Shown here in pieces: positions 16,444 to 26,173 of a stretch of DNA of 44,676 bases. Location of the stretch: contig DCAA01000029.1 in assembly GCA_002311345.1 (NCBI GenBank), positions 85,003-129,678 of the forward strand, in the 5' to 3' direction. Within the stretch, counting starts at the first letter, position 1; every line of letters begins with the position of its first letter. Under the pieces are notes generated by a model. It made no database searches. It saw nothing but the letters and a program-made list of their open reading frames with translations, and had not been told where the DNA came from. The position numbers were made by a program, and so were the translations under genes. The DNA is from Planctomycetes bacterium UBA1146 (GTDB lineage Bacteria > Planctomycetota > UBA8108 > UBA1146).

Positions 16444-18098
16444 AGTCGCTGAGATTGCCCGTAGCTGGGCTTCTTACGCTGTATGTGGCTGCGGTCTCGG
16501 GCTGTCAATCCGGATCGGACCTTCCACAGGCTCCGTTACTGCTGGCCATGGAAGCAGAGGTTTCTGATCATCTGGATGCGACTTACAAGAATCTCGAACA
16601 CTCCAGCAAGGAACTTGTCGGTGCCGAACTGGGAATGGCATTCGGTGATGCGGCGATGACCTACCACGCTTACGACCTTCCTCTGATGGCTCGCAAATGT
16701 TACTCCCGTGCCATGGAACTCGATCCGTCCGATCCACGTTGGCGGTACTTGCTGGCAAGGATCGAGATTGATATCGGAAATCTGCAAGAAGCTCGGGCTC
16801 ATCTGGAACAGTTGTCGCTTGTCAATCCGGATCATCTGCCAACGCGGGTGGCCCTCGGTGAGTTGCAACTAGAACTCAATGATCTCGACATCGCGAAGGA
16901 GACTTTTCGCGCGATCCTCTTCAAAAACCCACGCTGTGTGCCGGCACTCTCGGCGATGGGCAAGATCGCGCTTCAACAAGGCGACCCGGAATTGGCTCTC
17001 GGCAGCCTCGAGGAGGCATTGAACCTGTCTCCAGGAGCATCTGGATTGCGCTACCCCTACGGGCTGGCGTTGCGAGATCTGGGACGAACTGACGAGGCCC
17101 TGGAACAGATGGAAGCCCGGGGTGACGCTGTTGCGAGGGTCAGCGATCCGTGGATCGAGGAAGTTCGGAGTCGGCCCGTCGGGGCGCGTATTCCATTGAA
17201 TCGCGGCATCTCGTTGTTCCAGGAGGGTTACTACGTGGAGGCGGAAAAGCTGTTCAGGAGTTCGGTTCGATCGGCTCCGGAATCTGCTTCTTCGCATCTG
17301 AACCTGGGGTCTGCTCTGGTCAAGTTGAATCGGGAGCAGCAGGCGATCCCCGAGTTCGAGGAAGCAATTCGGCTCGATCCGGGTTCGTCGATTGCCTGGT
17401 TCAATCTGGGAGTGATTCACGCCTCCGAGGGTGATGATCCGATAGCGATCCATTGTTACGACCAGGCATTACTGAACGATTCGGGGATGCACGAGGCGCT
17501 GTTCAACCGGGCCAATGCGCTCAGGCGCCAGAAGAGGTACCAGGAATCCGCTCATGAGATGAAAAAGGTGCGGATCAGTCGTCCTGGTAATAGCCTCGCC
17601 TGGTTGGCCGAATCGGTCTGTTATTTACGAATCGATAGAGCCGATGAATCGTTGAAGGTTTGTCGACAGGGAAGACAGGCGACCGCGGACGATCCGAGGC
17701 TCGTCAGTCTCGAGGGACGTATTCTGGCCTGCCTTCCGGCGACTCCCGAGGATCAATTATTGAAGGCGCTCGGAGAGATCGATGAACTCCTTGCCAACGA
17801 AAAGGCCCTCGAGTACGTCGAGACGAAAGCGATGGTGCTGGCAGCCCTGAACAGATTTCCGCTAGCCCTGCAGTGGCAGCAGGCGGCTATCGAAGCCGCC
17901 CGCAAGGCGGGTCGGGGTGAGATCGTCAAGAGATTGGAGGTCAACAAGGCGCTCTATTTGGGCCATGAGCCGGCACGTGATCCCTGGCCAGAGTCCGATT
18001 CAGCCGATGAGCCGGCCGGTGAACTGGATTTGCCCGGGCCAACTTCGTCGCCCGAGCGCTCATCCGCTTCCAGAGCGCCCAAGGTGACCTCGCAGTAG
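16440..18098 (+). CDS. TPR-repeat lipoprotein
   Basis: The 552-residue product has a lipoprotein signal (VSGC lipobox, C22) and about ten tetratricopeptide repeats from about residue 65 to 480, with units such as CYSRAMELDPSDPRWRYLLARIEI and LNLGSALVKLNREQQAIPEFEEAIRLDP. TPR arrays bind proteins, so this is probably the periplasmic or surface partner of the UnbV protein, with which it is translationally coupled. The last ~45 residues form a low-complexity Ser/Pro/Glu tail. That tail is encoded opposite the 3' end of the convergent HEAT gene; the two coding regions overlap by 145 bases. Confidence 0.9.
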   Translation: MKSLRLPVAGLLTLYVAAVSGCQSGSDLPQAPLLLAMEAEVSDHLDATYKNLEHSSKELVGAELGMAFGDAAMTYHAYDLPLMARKCYSRAMELDPSDPRWRYLLARIEIDIGNLQEARAHLEQLSLVNPDHLPTRVALGELQLELNDLDIAKETFRAILFKNPRCVPALSAMGKIALQQGDPELALGSLEEALNLSPGASGLRYPYGLALRDLGRTDEALEQMEARGDAVARVSDPWIEEVRSRPVGARIPLNRGISLFQEGYYVEAEKLFRSSVRSAPESASSHLNLGSALVKLNREQQAIPEFEEAIRLDPGSSIAWFNLGVIHASEGDDPIAIHCYDQALLNDSGMHEALFNRANALRRQKRYQESAHEMKKVRISRPGNSLAWLAESVCYLRIDRADESLKVCRQGRQATADDPRLVSLEGRILACLPATPEDQLLKALGEIDELLANEKALEYVETKAMVLAALNRFPLALQWQQAAIEAARKAGRGEIVKRLEVNKALYLGHEPARDPWPESDSADEPAGELDLPGPTSSPERSSASRAPKVTSQ

Positions 18099-19438
18099 GC
18101 ACGGACCTGTTCGCCATCGGTAGAAACCTCCGAGGTTTTCGCCTCCTGCAGCAACCACTGATCCGCCCTTTGCTGGAACTTCAGGTCCAGTTTGAGGTGA
18201 ACAGTTTTTGCCCCGACACGCCCCCCCGGGATGTCGATCTCGATCTGTTTCGGCATGGATCTGGTTCCATCGAACCAGGATGAAACAGTGAGTTTCCACA
18301 GTACCTTGCCGTTGGCATCCTTGATGATCTCCTCGATCAGTCTGGAAGAGTTGGTGTCGAATCGAAGATGGGCTGTCGCCGCCTCGAAGACTTTACTTTC
18401 CCAGTAGGAGATATTGAGCAAGCCGATTCCGGCATGTCGTGCCGGAAAACGTTCGATATCGAAAGCAATATCGAAGTTGTCGCCAGCAAAATCGAACCTG
18501 GGCGCCAGTGAGTCGGGGATATTGAAAAATAGATCCGATGCGATTCGTAGGTGAATGACTCGATCAAGATCGTAGTCCAGTGCTCGAAGGGCTTCGATGT
18601 CAGCGACCTTTGCTTCGATCTCGATTTCCTTGCTGGAACCGGAGACGACGTTGAGCATCGAGAACTGGTAGCCCAGAGGCTTGGGTGGCAGCGATCTTCC
18701 GAGCCACCCCTCGCCAGTGGCGAAGAAGTCTTTCAGTTGCTGGATACGGCCTTCGGCCAGAACGAGGCTCGCCAACCATGAATCTCTATTGCTCGCCGCC
18801 CATTTCGAATCGAGGCACCGCAATCGCGCGATTTGCAGGTTTTTGTCCTGTGGTTGTGAACGAGCCAGTTGATTGAGCACAGCCAGAGCGTGGCTGCGGA
18901 TCTCCCCAGAACGTTCTTTTGCTGCGATCTGAGATCCGACGACGCGACGGAATGCGACCGAAAGGTCGGACCGAATCAGCGACTGAAGTCCGCGCAAGGC
19001 AGCCATCTGGATGGTGGGATCTGGATCCTCTGCGGCGCTGCCCAGCAGCGGCACCACTCGTGGATCTTCGATCAGGCCCAGTGCATAGGCGGCCGCTTCC
19101 CGCCGAGGGATCCCCTGTCCCCCCAGAGCTTGGCGGAAAAACACGAAAGAACTGTCGGGGTAACTCTTGAGCACCAGCATGGTGACCTGACGCCGCAGCA
19201 GCGGATCAGGGTCGTTGAGGATCGCCATGAGACCCGGAAGTAGCGCTGGATCTGGATCGTTCAGGATCGACTGCAGGGCTTCCTGTCGGATTTTCTGGTC
19301 CGGATTCTTCAACCGCTCGAGCAATTCGATATCGCTGGAGACGGGTGCAGGGGAAGCAGTGCCGGACGGATCGGAAACCGGATCCTGCAGCCCCGTCAGC
19401 AATAACCACGAAATGGCCAGGGTTGTCGAGATGGTCAT
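17954..19438 (-). CDS. Exported HEAT-repeat protein
   Basis: The 494-residue product has a short signal peptide (about 1-18) and then HEAT repeats from about residue 36 to 200, with units such as KNPDQKIRQEALQSILNDPDP and LNDPDPLLRRQVTMLVL. A beta-rich region (about 240-440) follows, whose layout suggests a lipid-carrier or LolA-like sheet, though I cannot assign a family. The C-terminal ~45 residues are Ser/Gly/Glu-rich and are encoded opposite the TPR gene tail. The ATG at 19438 has AAGGAGA upstream. No operon partner is evident. Confidence 0.82.
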   Translation of the reverse strand: MTISTTLAISWLLLTGLQDPVSDPSGTASPAPVSSDIELLERLKNPDQKIRQEALQSILNDPDPALLPGLMAILNDPDPLLRRQVTMLVLKSYPDSSFVFFRQALGGQGIPRREAAAYALGLIEDPRVVPLLGSAAEDPDPTIQMAALRGLQSLIRSDLSVAFRRVVGSQIAAKERSGEIRSHALAVLNQLARSQPQDKNLQIARLRCLDSKWAASNRDSWLASLVLAEGRIQQLKDFFATGEGWLGRSLPPKPLGYQFSMLNVVSGSSKEIEIEAKVADIEALRALDYDLDRVIHLRIASDLFFNIPDSLAPRFDFAGDNFDIAFDIERFPARHAGIGLLNISYWESKVFEAATAHLRFDTNSSRLIEEIIKDANGKVLWKLTVSSWFDGTRSMPKQIEIDIPGGRVGAKTVHLKLDLKFQQRADQWLLQEAKTSEVSTDGEQVRAYCEVTLGALEADERSGDEVGPGKSSSPAGSSAESDSGQGSRAGSWPK

Positions 19439-19580
19439 CGAAGCGATTCTCCTTCCCCGATCAGATTACTAGGATTCCTCGAAATCGCCAAGAAACTTGA
19501 CAGTGCTGTTGCGGATTTTACATGGTCAAGGTGGCCTGAATCGGACCATCAAGTGCTGGCGACGGTGGTCCTCGAGATCT

Positions 19581-21809
19581 CTAGACCGATCCAGTGGTGG
19601 TTCGAAGTGAATAAAATGGACGTTTCCTTCGCGCCAGATCTGTCAGCAATGCGCACGGTGTTCTGGCGGCTCCGGCCTGATGAGCCGACTGCAATCGCTC
19701 CACCAGCGCAGCGATCCCCTCGCTATCGGCGGCTCGCAGTGGACCTCCCAGATGAGGTGGGAACCCGGTTCCCATCACCATGGCGAGATCGAGAAAGCCC
19801 GGATCGTCGATGACCTGTTCCTCGAGACAACGGGCCGCCTCATCCACCATCGGATCCAGCAGTTCATGAATGATCTGTTGGTGGCTGATGGTGGTTGCTG
19901 GGGCATCGATCAATTTTCCAAGTTTTCGGTTCCACACTGCGTTCCTACCGTGATGTAGATAGAAACCGGTCCCCGATTTCTTTCCGAGCCAGCCGCGATC
20001 GACCATCGCTGCTAAAAGATGTTCATCTTTGTTATCAGTTACATTTTTTGTCGAGAGAAGGGAAGAAGCAGAAGCTCTGTCACCAAAGGCAGCGAACAGG
20101 GTTTCCAGAACTTCCATGCCGATGTCCAGTCCGACCTCATCCATCAGGCGGAAGGGTCCCATCGGTAATCCGTGTGATCGAGCGACATGATCGATCGTTG
20201 TGCCGCTGATCCCCCTGAGCAACAACCCGGAAGCGGCATCGAGGTAAGGACACAGCAGTCGATTGACCAGAAATCCGGGCGAGTCCTTGACGATGATGGG
20301 GTATTTGCCGAGTTTTCTGGCCAGCGCAAGTGCCTGGCCGACCGCGGAAGGATCCGTGAACTCTCCGGGGATGATTTCTACCAGAGGCATGCGGGTAACA
20401 GGATTGAAGAAATGCAATCCGACCACGCGTTCGGCGACCGGGCTTTCATGCTGAATTTGAGTCACGCTCAATGCGGAGGTATTGGTCGCGAAAATGGCAT
20501 CCTCTGGCAGATGGGCGCCAATCTCCGCAAGAACAGCACGTTTGACATCGAGCCGCTCGACCACTGCTTCGAGGACCCCACCACAGTGACTGACTCCGGC
20601 CAGATCGGTGCCATGACCCAGCCGCGAAAGGATCTCGGATTGCTGATGGTCGCTGATTCTGTTGCGTTTGCGTTTTGTCGCGATGGCCTTACCGATGGCC
20701 TTGAGCCCCGAGTCGAGGGCGTCTTCCGAAATGTCCCTGAGACGCACCGGAATACCCTTCTCGATGGCCACGGTCGCAACTCCCGAGCCCATGATTCCGG
20801 CTCCCAGGATGAGGAGGTTCCTGTTGCTGGGCCAGACCCCTTGCGGATCCAGAGGGGCGCCCCGACGTATCACTTCAGAGTCCTGGAAGATGGAAACGAG
20901 ATGGCGGCAGACAGGACCCAGAGCGAGGGTGGCGACTTCAGCGGCTTCTTTCTTGAAAGAAGAGATCGCATCGTGTGAAGCAGAGAACCGCGCAACCGCG
21001 ATGGCAGATTCGGGAGCAGGCATATTTCCCATGGTTTTGTGACGGACGTTCTTGAGGGCTACGCGGGAAGTAAGCGCTCTGCCGATTCCGGTGCCATCGA
21101 GCAAGGAGTTGACGAATCCTTTGCGGCGTTTTTTGCGACGAGCCTGTACCGCGCGTAAATCGTCCTCGAGCATCTTTTCGATCAATTGCAATGACAGTGT
21201 CCGAAATCCTTCAACAGGAACCACGGCATCGAGTAGACCTTTTCGAAGCGCAATCGGTGCAGGAAGACGATGGGCTCGCAAAATCCAATCGAACGCACCG
21301 CGCAATCCCAGTAGTTGCGTGGTCCGTACCGTCCCGCCGAATCCCGGGATGATCCCGAGATTTACCTCGGGGAATCCGATTCGAGTAGGCGGACAATCAA
21401 CGCCGATACGAGCCGAACATCCAAGTGCCAGTTCGAGACCTCCGCCGAGACAGGTACCGCGAATGACACAGATGCTGGGTACCTGCAAGTTGGAAAGGGT
21501 TCCAAACAGGTCCTGGGCCATCCGGCACAGGTCGATGACTTGATCTCGATCTTGCGCAGAACCGATGGAACTGACATCGGCTCCTGCGATGAAGTGGGAC
21601 TCTTTGGCACTCGATACGATGACGGCCTCGATGCCTTCCTGTTGCGGAATTTCTTCGATCCGATCGGAGAGATCCTCGAGCACCGATCGTTTCAGGACAT
21701 TGGCACTGGAATCGCTGTCGATGATCAGATGTAGCCAACGACCATCAGGATCCTCGGTAGGGATGGCTCCGTCCCAGCCACGAGCGCGGATCAACTTCCA
21801 CTGGCTCAT
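19581..21809 (-). CDS. fadJ: Fused enoyl-CoA hydratase / 3-hydroxyacyl-CoA dehydrogenase (FadJ/FadB type)
   Basis: This multifunctional enzyme does the hydration and NAD-dependent oxidation steps of fatty-acid beta-oxidation. The 742-residue protein has an N-terminal crotonase domain (1-190) with oxyanion segment IAGADVSS and both catalytic glutamates (E126 in GGGLELALG, E148 in GFPEVNLG). It then has the dehydrogenase NAD-binding domain with G336-A-G-I-M-G-S-G, NTSALSVT, and HFFNPVTRMPLVEI, and the C-terminal helical domains with DSPGFLVNRLL. A basic linker lies at 224-231. The start at 21809 overlaps the thiolase stop (ATGA), so the two subunits of the beta-oxidation complex are made together, in the order thiolase first. 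Confidence 0.95.
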   Translation of the reverse strand: MSQWKLIRARGWDGAIPTEDPDGRWLHLIIDSDSSANVLKRSVLEDLSDRIEEIPQQEGIEAVIVSSAKESHFIAGADVSSIGSAQDRDQVIDLCRMAQDLFGTLSNLQVPSICVIRGTCLGGGLELALGCSARIGVDCPPTRIGFPEVNLGIIPGFGGTVRTTQLLGLRGAFDWILRAHRLPAPIALRKGLLDAVVPVEGFRTLSLQLIEKMLEDDLRAVQARRKKRRKGFVNSLLDGTGIGRALTSRVALKNVRHKTMGNMPAPESAIAVARFSASHDAISSFKKEAAEVATLALGPVCRHLVSIFQDSEVIRRGAPLDPQGVWPSNRNLLILGAGIMGSGVATVAIEKGIPVRLRDISEDALDSGLKAIGKAIATKRKRNRISDHQQSEILSRLGHGTDLAGVSHCGGVLEAVVERLDVKRAVLAEIGAHLPEDAIFATNTSALSVTQIQHESPVAERVVGLHFFNPVTRMPLVEIIPGEFTDPSAVGQALALARKLGKYPIIVKDSPGFLVNRLLCPYLDAASGLLLRGISGTTIDHVARSHGLPMGPFRLMDEVGLDIGMEVLETLFAAFGDRASASSLLSTKNVTDNKDEHLLAAMVDRGWLGKKSGTGFYLHHGRNAVWNRKLGKLIDAPATTISHQQIIHELLDPMVDEAARCLEEQVIDDPGFLDLAMVMGTGFPPHLGGPLRAADSEGIAALVERLQSAHQAGAARTPCALLTDLARRKRPFYSLRTTTGSV

Positions 21810-23131
21810 GATGCGATCCCTTCCAGCAGTACCGCACCTCCTTGACCGCCGCCGACGCACATCGTGGCGATGCCATGGCCGCCACCTGCTCGTTGTAACT
21901 GGCGTGCCAGAGTCAGGATCAGTCGGGCTCCCGAGGCTCCCACTGGATGTCCCAGTGCGATGGCACCTCCCTGGACATTCAGTCGTTCGGTAGCGATCGA
22001 ACCAGGAGCCGCCGAAAAGCCAACCCCGGTGCTGTAGGTTTCGTCGTCGAGCGCCGCCTGACAGGCCAGTACCTGGGCCGCGAACGCCTCATTGAGTTCA
22101 ACCCTGTCGATGTCAGAAAGGACCAATCCGCTGCCGTCGAGGACTCTGGCGAGCGCATGAACCGGCCCGAGCCCCATCCGGAGCGGATCCAATCCCAAAA
22201 AAGCGGTAGCCAGCACACGGGCCAGCGGCTTGTACCCGAGAGCGCTCGCGCGTTCTGAATCCATCAGCAGCAGCATGGCGGCCCCATCGGTGATCCCACA
22301 CGAGTTGGCCACCGTCACGGAGCCCAGTTTTCGATCGAAATAGGGCTTCATCCGGGCCATCTTCTCGAGCTTGGCATTGGGGCGGGGCCCTATATCTTGT
22401 CGGATCACCTGATCAAGGCGTGGAGGAATAGCGATACTACTGATCTCTTCCTTGAGCAGATCAGTAGCGGCGACCGCCTTCTGATGGCTCTCGAGAGCAT
22501 ACAGGTCCTGATCCGATCTGGAGATCCCCCACTCTCTGGCCAGTCTTTCGGCGGTGTTTCCCATCATCTCGCCACTGAAAGGATCGCGCAGCCCTTCGAG
22601 CAAACCGATTTTTGGCTTGAGGTCCTTCCAGCGAAAACTGAACAGTCCTGCCATCTTTTCTGGCAAGGAACGGGCCCTGGCGAGCGAGGCAACCTTGAAA
22701 CCGAAGGAGAGTGGAAACAGCAGCGGGATTCTACTCATCGATTCTGCGCCGCCGGCCAGTACGCTGGTGGCCGCAGCGCCACGAATGCGGTCGAACGCGT
22801 CTGAAACCGCTTGCATGCCGCTGGCGCAATTTCTGGCCACGGTGTGTGCAGGGGTCTCGATGGGAAGTCCGGACCGGAGCGCAACGACACGAGCTGGATT
22901 GGCACGATCAGGCGGTTGAGCACAACATCCGAGGATCAACTCGTCGATCTCTGCGGGTGAAATCCCGCAGCGATCGAGTAGATCGCGGCAACAACTGCGT
23001 CCCAGTTCGTCGACAGGGACCTCCCTGAGATCCTCCCCTGCCCGTACGAAAGGGGTCCTGAGGCCTTCGACGATCACGACATCTCTGCTCAAAAGAGATC
23101 CGCCTTCCCTGGGCTCACCTGATTCGCACAT
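21806..23131 (-). CDS. fadI: Acetyl-CoA acyltransferase (thiolase, FadA/FadI type)
   Basis: Thiolase cleaves 3-ketoacyl-CoA to acetyl-CoA in the last step of beta-oxidation. The product is about 441 residues, with VVIVEGLRTPF at the start, the nucleophilic cysteine C102 in ARNCASGMQ, GGAESMS, the NGGAIALGHPVGASGAR-type motif (here VQGGAIALGHPVG), and the C-terminal CVGGGQGGA with the second cysteine. The start is uncertain: ATG at 23131 overlaps the upstream vWA gene by 17 bases, while a TTG at 23092 would begin right at the family's usual N-terminus. The gene lies between the vWA gene and fadJ in an operon headed by glyS. Confidence 0.94.
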   Translation of the reverse strand: MCESGEPREGGSLLSRDVVIVEGLRTPFVRAGEDLREVPVDELGRSCCRDLLDRCGISPAEIDELILGCCAQPPDRANPARVVALRSGLPIETPAHTVARNCASGMQAVSDAFDRIRGAAATSVLAGGAESMSRIPLLFPLSFGFKVASLARARSLPEKMAGLFSFRWKDLKPKIGLLEGLRDPFSGEMMGNTAERLAREWGISRSDQDLYALESHQKAVAATDLLKEEISSIAIPPRLDQVIRQDIGPRPNAKLEKMARMKPYFDRKLGSVTVANSCGITDGAAMLLLMDSERASALGYKPLARVLATAFLGLDPLRMGLGPVHALARVLDGSGLVLSDIDRVELNEAFAAQVLACQAALDDETYSTGVGFSAAPGSIATERLNVQGGAIALGHPVGASGARLILTLARQLQRAGGGHGIATMCVGGGQGGAVLLEGIAS

Positions 23132-24458
23132 ATCGGCCGTGGTTATCCTTGGCCAGCGTTTCGAGAAATTCTTCTTCAGCTCCGATGAAACCAAGTGTGA
23201 AGATGCGAACGCCCCGGAGATGATTTATGGCCCTGGTATCCTCGAGGATCCTCTTCATCAGACTGGCTGCGTCAACAGGCATCTGGTCACCCTCGCTGCC
23301 GATATGAGTCGGTGCTCCATCAGTGATGAGGTAGATCGTATCGACCGTGGCATCGGAAAGAGCCTCGAACAGGGCTTCGTCAGTGACCGTGATTCCATGG
23401 GCACGCAATCTCTCGATGAATTGAATCGCGGATTTTCTATTCTTGCCGGTAGCAGGAACCAGTACATCGCTCCAGGGTTGAACCGATGACGAGAATGAGA
23501 TGATGGAGAAGTTCTTGTCCTCTCCGAGGCTCTCGATGGCTCGCCGGAGTTCGGTGCGAGCCCGCTTGATGCGGCGACGGCCCTCCATCAGGTGCCGGAT
23601 CTTCTCCTCGATGGAATCCCCGATTCCTGTAGTGCGTTGGATTCGTTGCATCTCCTCCTCGGAAGGAGGGTCAGTGGCCAGCATCGAGCCGGAAATGTCG
23701 ATGACAAAGACGATATTTCTACCGGTGATATCGAGTCCGAACAGGCCAGTCCCGGTGACTCTCTCTCTGGGCTTGGTGAGATCGACCTTGGAGGGATCGA
23801 TCTGGTCTCGATGGGCCGAGATCCAGTTCTTGTACTGATCGGCAGCATGAAGCGAGATACCGGTCAATCTCTCCAGTGCGTCGCGGCAGGCGAGCCAGGC
23901 GCGGTCACCAGATCTTTTCTGCAACTCCTCACGTCCACCCCGGACCACCTTGTCTCTCGTCGAGGCCAGTTCCCAACGTGACATCGCAGAGATCAATGGT
24001 TCCATCGCCAGGAGGTTCTGACTCCAGGCAAGGATCCGGGCCGCCACCGCGACAACCTGTGGGGCCACGTCATCGATTGCCGAAAGTGCCAATTGCACGG
24101 AGTCGATGGAGGTTCTCTGGAGAGAGACCTCGAGTGCAAAAACACGAGCTGGCCATCGGTTGTGATTTTTCAGGACCCTGGCGATTTCTTTTTCAAGACC
24201 CTGGTCTTTGACCCTGGAGAATACCTTTACGGATGTGATGAATACCCGATGGCGATCGATGACATACCATTGACCATCAGCGACGGATTCGACATCGGCG
24301 ACCGCGTCTGCGACAGTCGAGAAGGCTGCAACTCCGTGCTCTTCGACGAGTTCTCGAATCCGACTTATGGTGCTTGTTGTGTCCCTGGCACGGATGGCTT
24401 GATCAAGGGATCCATCGCAAGGCGTGTGCAAGAGGGACAGGAATAAAATCAGGATCAA
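23115..24458 (-). CDS. von Willebrand factor A domain protein, exported
   Basis: The 447-residue product has a short hydrophobic leader (about 1-12), a helical N-terminal region (about 15-225) that may hold HEAT-like repeats, and a C-terminal vWA domain (about 245-447). The metal site (MIDAS) motif D254-I-S256-G-S258 is intact, with the supporting threonine and aspartate in GITVTDEAL and LITDGAPTH. vWA domains bind proteins through a divalent metal. The start is TTG at 24458, overlapping the glyS stop by four bases (TTGA), so it is translated together with a tRNA synthetase, an unusual pairing. The partner is unknown; a MoxR ATPase, the usual vWA partner, is encoded at 29886-30965 but not in the same operon. 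Confidence 0.85.
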   Translation of the reverse strand: MILILFLSLLHTPCDGSLDQAIRARDTTSTISRIRELVEEHGVAAFSTVADAVADVESVADGQWYVIDRHRVFITSVKVFSRVKDQGLEKEIARVLKNHNRWPARVFALEVSLQRTSIDSVQLALSAIDDVAPQVVAVAARILAWSQNLLAMEPLISAMSRWELASTRDKVVRGGREELQKRSGDRAWLACRDALERLTGISLHAADQYKNWISAHRDQIDPSKVDLTKPRERVTGTGLFGLDITGRNIVFVIDISGSMLATDPPSEEEMQRIQRTTGIGDSIEEKIRHLMEGRRRIKRARTELRRAIESLGEDKNFSIISFSSSVQPWSDVLVPATGKNRKSAIQFIERLRAHGITVTDEALFEALSDATVDTIYLITDGAPTHIGSEGDQMPVDAASLMKRILEDTRAINHLRGVRIFTLGFIGAEEEFLETLAKDNHGRYVRIR

Positions 24459-26083
24459 GTCTGGATCGCTTCCCGGATGGCCTGGGTTGCTTCTGAAACC
24501 GACATCCTGATCTGCTTCATCGAATCACGTTCCCTGAGAGTAACCGTTTCGTCACTGAGAGTTTCTCCATCGATGGTGATGCAAAATGGAGTGCCTGCTT
24601 CGTCCATACGCCGGTACCGCCTTCCGATGGCGCCCTTGAGGTCATAGAAGACGGGGAACTCACGTTTCAGGTCCTTATAGATATCCCTGGCAAACTCCGG
24701 CATCCCGTCCTTTTTCACCAGCGGCAAAACGGCCGCCTTGATGGGTGCTATGCGAGGATGGAAACGAAGAACAACACGACCCTGCATCTGACCCTTTTCG
24801 TCGGGAGCCATGTCTTCTGTGTAGGCCTCGCAAAGAAATGCAAGTGCCGCACGGTCTACTCCTGCGGAAGGTTCGATCACATGTGGCATGAATCGTTCAT
24901 TGGTAACGGGATCTCGATAAGAGAGGTCCTTTCCACTGCCTTTCCAGAGTGGTTTTCCGTCATCGCCTTTCTGGACTTCGAGCGGGTAAGTTGAGGGATC
25001 CAGTTTTCCTTCCATGTGACTGCGTAGATCGAAATCGCCCCGATGGGCAACACCTTCCAGTTCACCGAACTCTCCTTCTGGCAAGAATGGGAAGGCATAT
25101 TCGATGTCGGCGGTTCCGGTCGAGTAATGGCTCAACTCGGAAGCATCATGTTCACGCAGACGTAGATGCTCACCGCTGAGGCCAAGATCCTGGTACCACT
25201 GCAGTCGTCTGTCTCGCCAGTAGCGGTACCACTCCTGGGAGGAATCTGGGTGGCAGAAAAACTCGAGTTCCATCTGTTCGAACTCCCGTACACGGAAGGT
25301 GAAATTCCTCGGAGTGATCTCGTTACGGAAACTCTTTCCAATCTGAGCGATTCCGAAGGGAATCCTGACTCGGGACGAATCGACCACGTTCTTGAAGTTC
25401 AGAAAGATCCCCTGAGCGGTTTCGGGTCGCAGATAAACGGTGTTGTCATCGCTACGCAGGGCCCCGACGCTGGTTTTGAACATGAGATTGAATTCTCGAG
25501 GTTCCGTCAGGGTGGCGATTTCTTTTGCGTCCGGGCCGAGCACTTCGGAAAAATCATCGATCTCTACCAGCGAGACGATCGGTCCGTCCCACTGGATCTG
25601 GTCTCGTTCCTTGGCGCGTAGTCCGAAGAACTTCTGAGCACGGGCGGTGAGGAGCTCTTGTTCCTGTTCGGGATCAGAGATGACGGTGACGAAGATCCGG
25701 GATTCTTTTGCTCTGGCCCAGCGACCCCTGACCTGTTCGTGTCGGTATCTTCGTTTTGTTTCACGGCAGTCGATCATCATGTCATGAAACAGATCGTGGT
25801 GTCCGGAGCATTTCCAGACTTGCGGATGCATCAAGATGGTGCAGTCGAGTCCCGTCATCTCGAAAGGTTCAATGGCTCCATCGAGAACTGATACGTCATC
25901 ATGTTTGGTGACCATGTCCGACCACCATAATTCCTTGACATTACGTTTGAGCTCGACTCCGAGCGGACCGTAATCCCAGCAGCCATTCATCCCACCGTAG
26001 ATTTCGCTGGACTGAAAGATGAAGCCACGTCGTTTCGAGAGAGAAACAATCTTTTGCATCACTCCTGCGTCGTCGTTGCCCAA
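24455..26083 (-). CDS. glyS: Glycyl-tRNA synthetase, alpha2 (single-chain) type
   Basis: This class II enzyme attaches glycine to tRNA-Gly. The 542-residue product is of the homodimeric type (not the alpha/beta tetramer): KRRGFIFQSSEIYGG near residue 18-32, DYGPLGVELK, the motif 2 loop SFRNEITPRNFTFRVREFEQMELEFF, LRPETAQGIFLNFKN, and motif 3 near EPSAGVDRAALAFL. The C-terminal anticodon-binding domain (about 430-542) is present. TTG at 26083 has GGGAGG four bases upstream; ATG at 26059 is an alternative. A promoter with 17-base spacing lies upstream (26129-26157). The gene heads an operon with a vWA protein and beta-oxidation enzymes. Confidence 0.96.
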   Translation of the reverse strand: MGNDDAGVMQKIVSLSKRRGFIFQSSEIYGGMNGCWDYGPLGVELKRNVKELWWSDMVTKHDDVSVLDGAIEPFEMTGLDCTILMHPQVWKCSGHHDLFHDMMIDCRETKRRYRHEQVRGRWARAKESRIFVTVISDPEQEQELLTARAQKFFGLRAKERDQIQWDGPIVSLVEIDDFSEVLGPDAKEIATLTEPREFNLMFKTSVGALRSDDNTVYLRPETAQGIFLNFKNVVDSSRVRIPFGIAQIGKSFRNEITPRNFTFRVREFEQMELEFFCHPDSSQEWYRYWRDRRLQWYQDLGLSGEHLRLREHDASELSHYSTGTADIEYAFPFLPEGEFGELEGVAHRGDFDLRSHMEGKLDPSTYPLEVQKGDDGKPLWKGSGKDLSYRDPVTNERFMPHVIEPSAGVDRAALAFLCEAYTEDMAPDEKGQMQGRVVLRFHPRIAPIKAAVLPLVKKDGMPEFARDIYKDLKREFPVFYDLKGAIGRRYRRMDEAGTPFCITIDGETLSDETVTLRERDSMKQIRMSVSEATQAIREAIQT

Positions 26084-26128
26084 TGGGCCTCCCTGTCGAT
26101 GGGTATCGTTGAGTCTTTCCCTGCCGCC

Positions 26129-26157
26129 ATCCTAGAAACCCGTGCCTCGATAGGCAA
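26129..26157 (-). promoter_or_regulatory. Probable sigma70-type promoter of the glyS operon
   Basis: On the minus strand, TTGCCT (26152-26157) and TAGGAT (26129-26134) are separated by exactly 17 bases. The predicted start lies about 40 bases before the glyS start codon. Each hexamer matches consensus at four of six positions. Confidence 0.55.
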
Positions 26158-26173
26158 GAAGACCGGGGCATCG

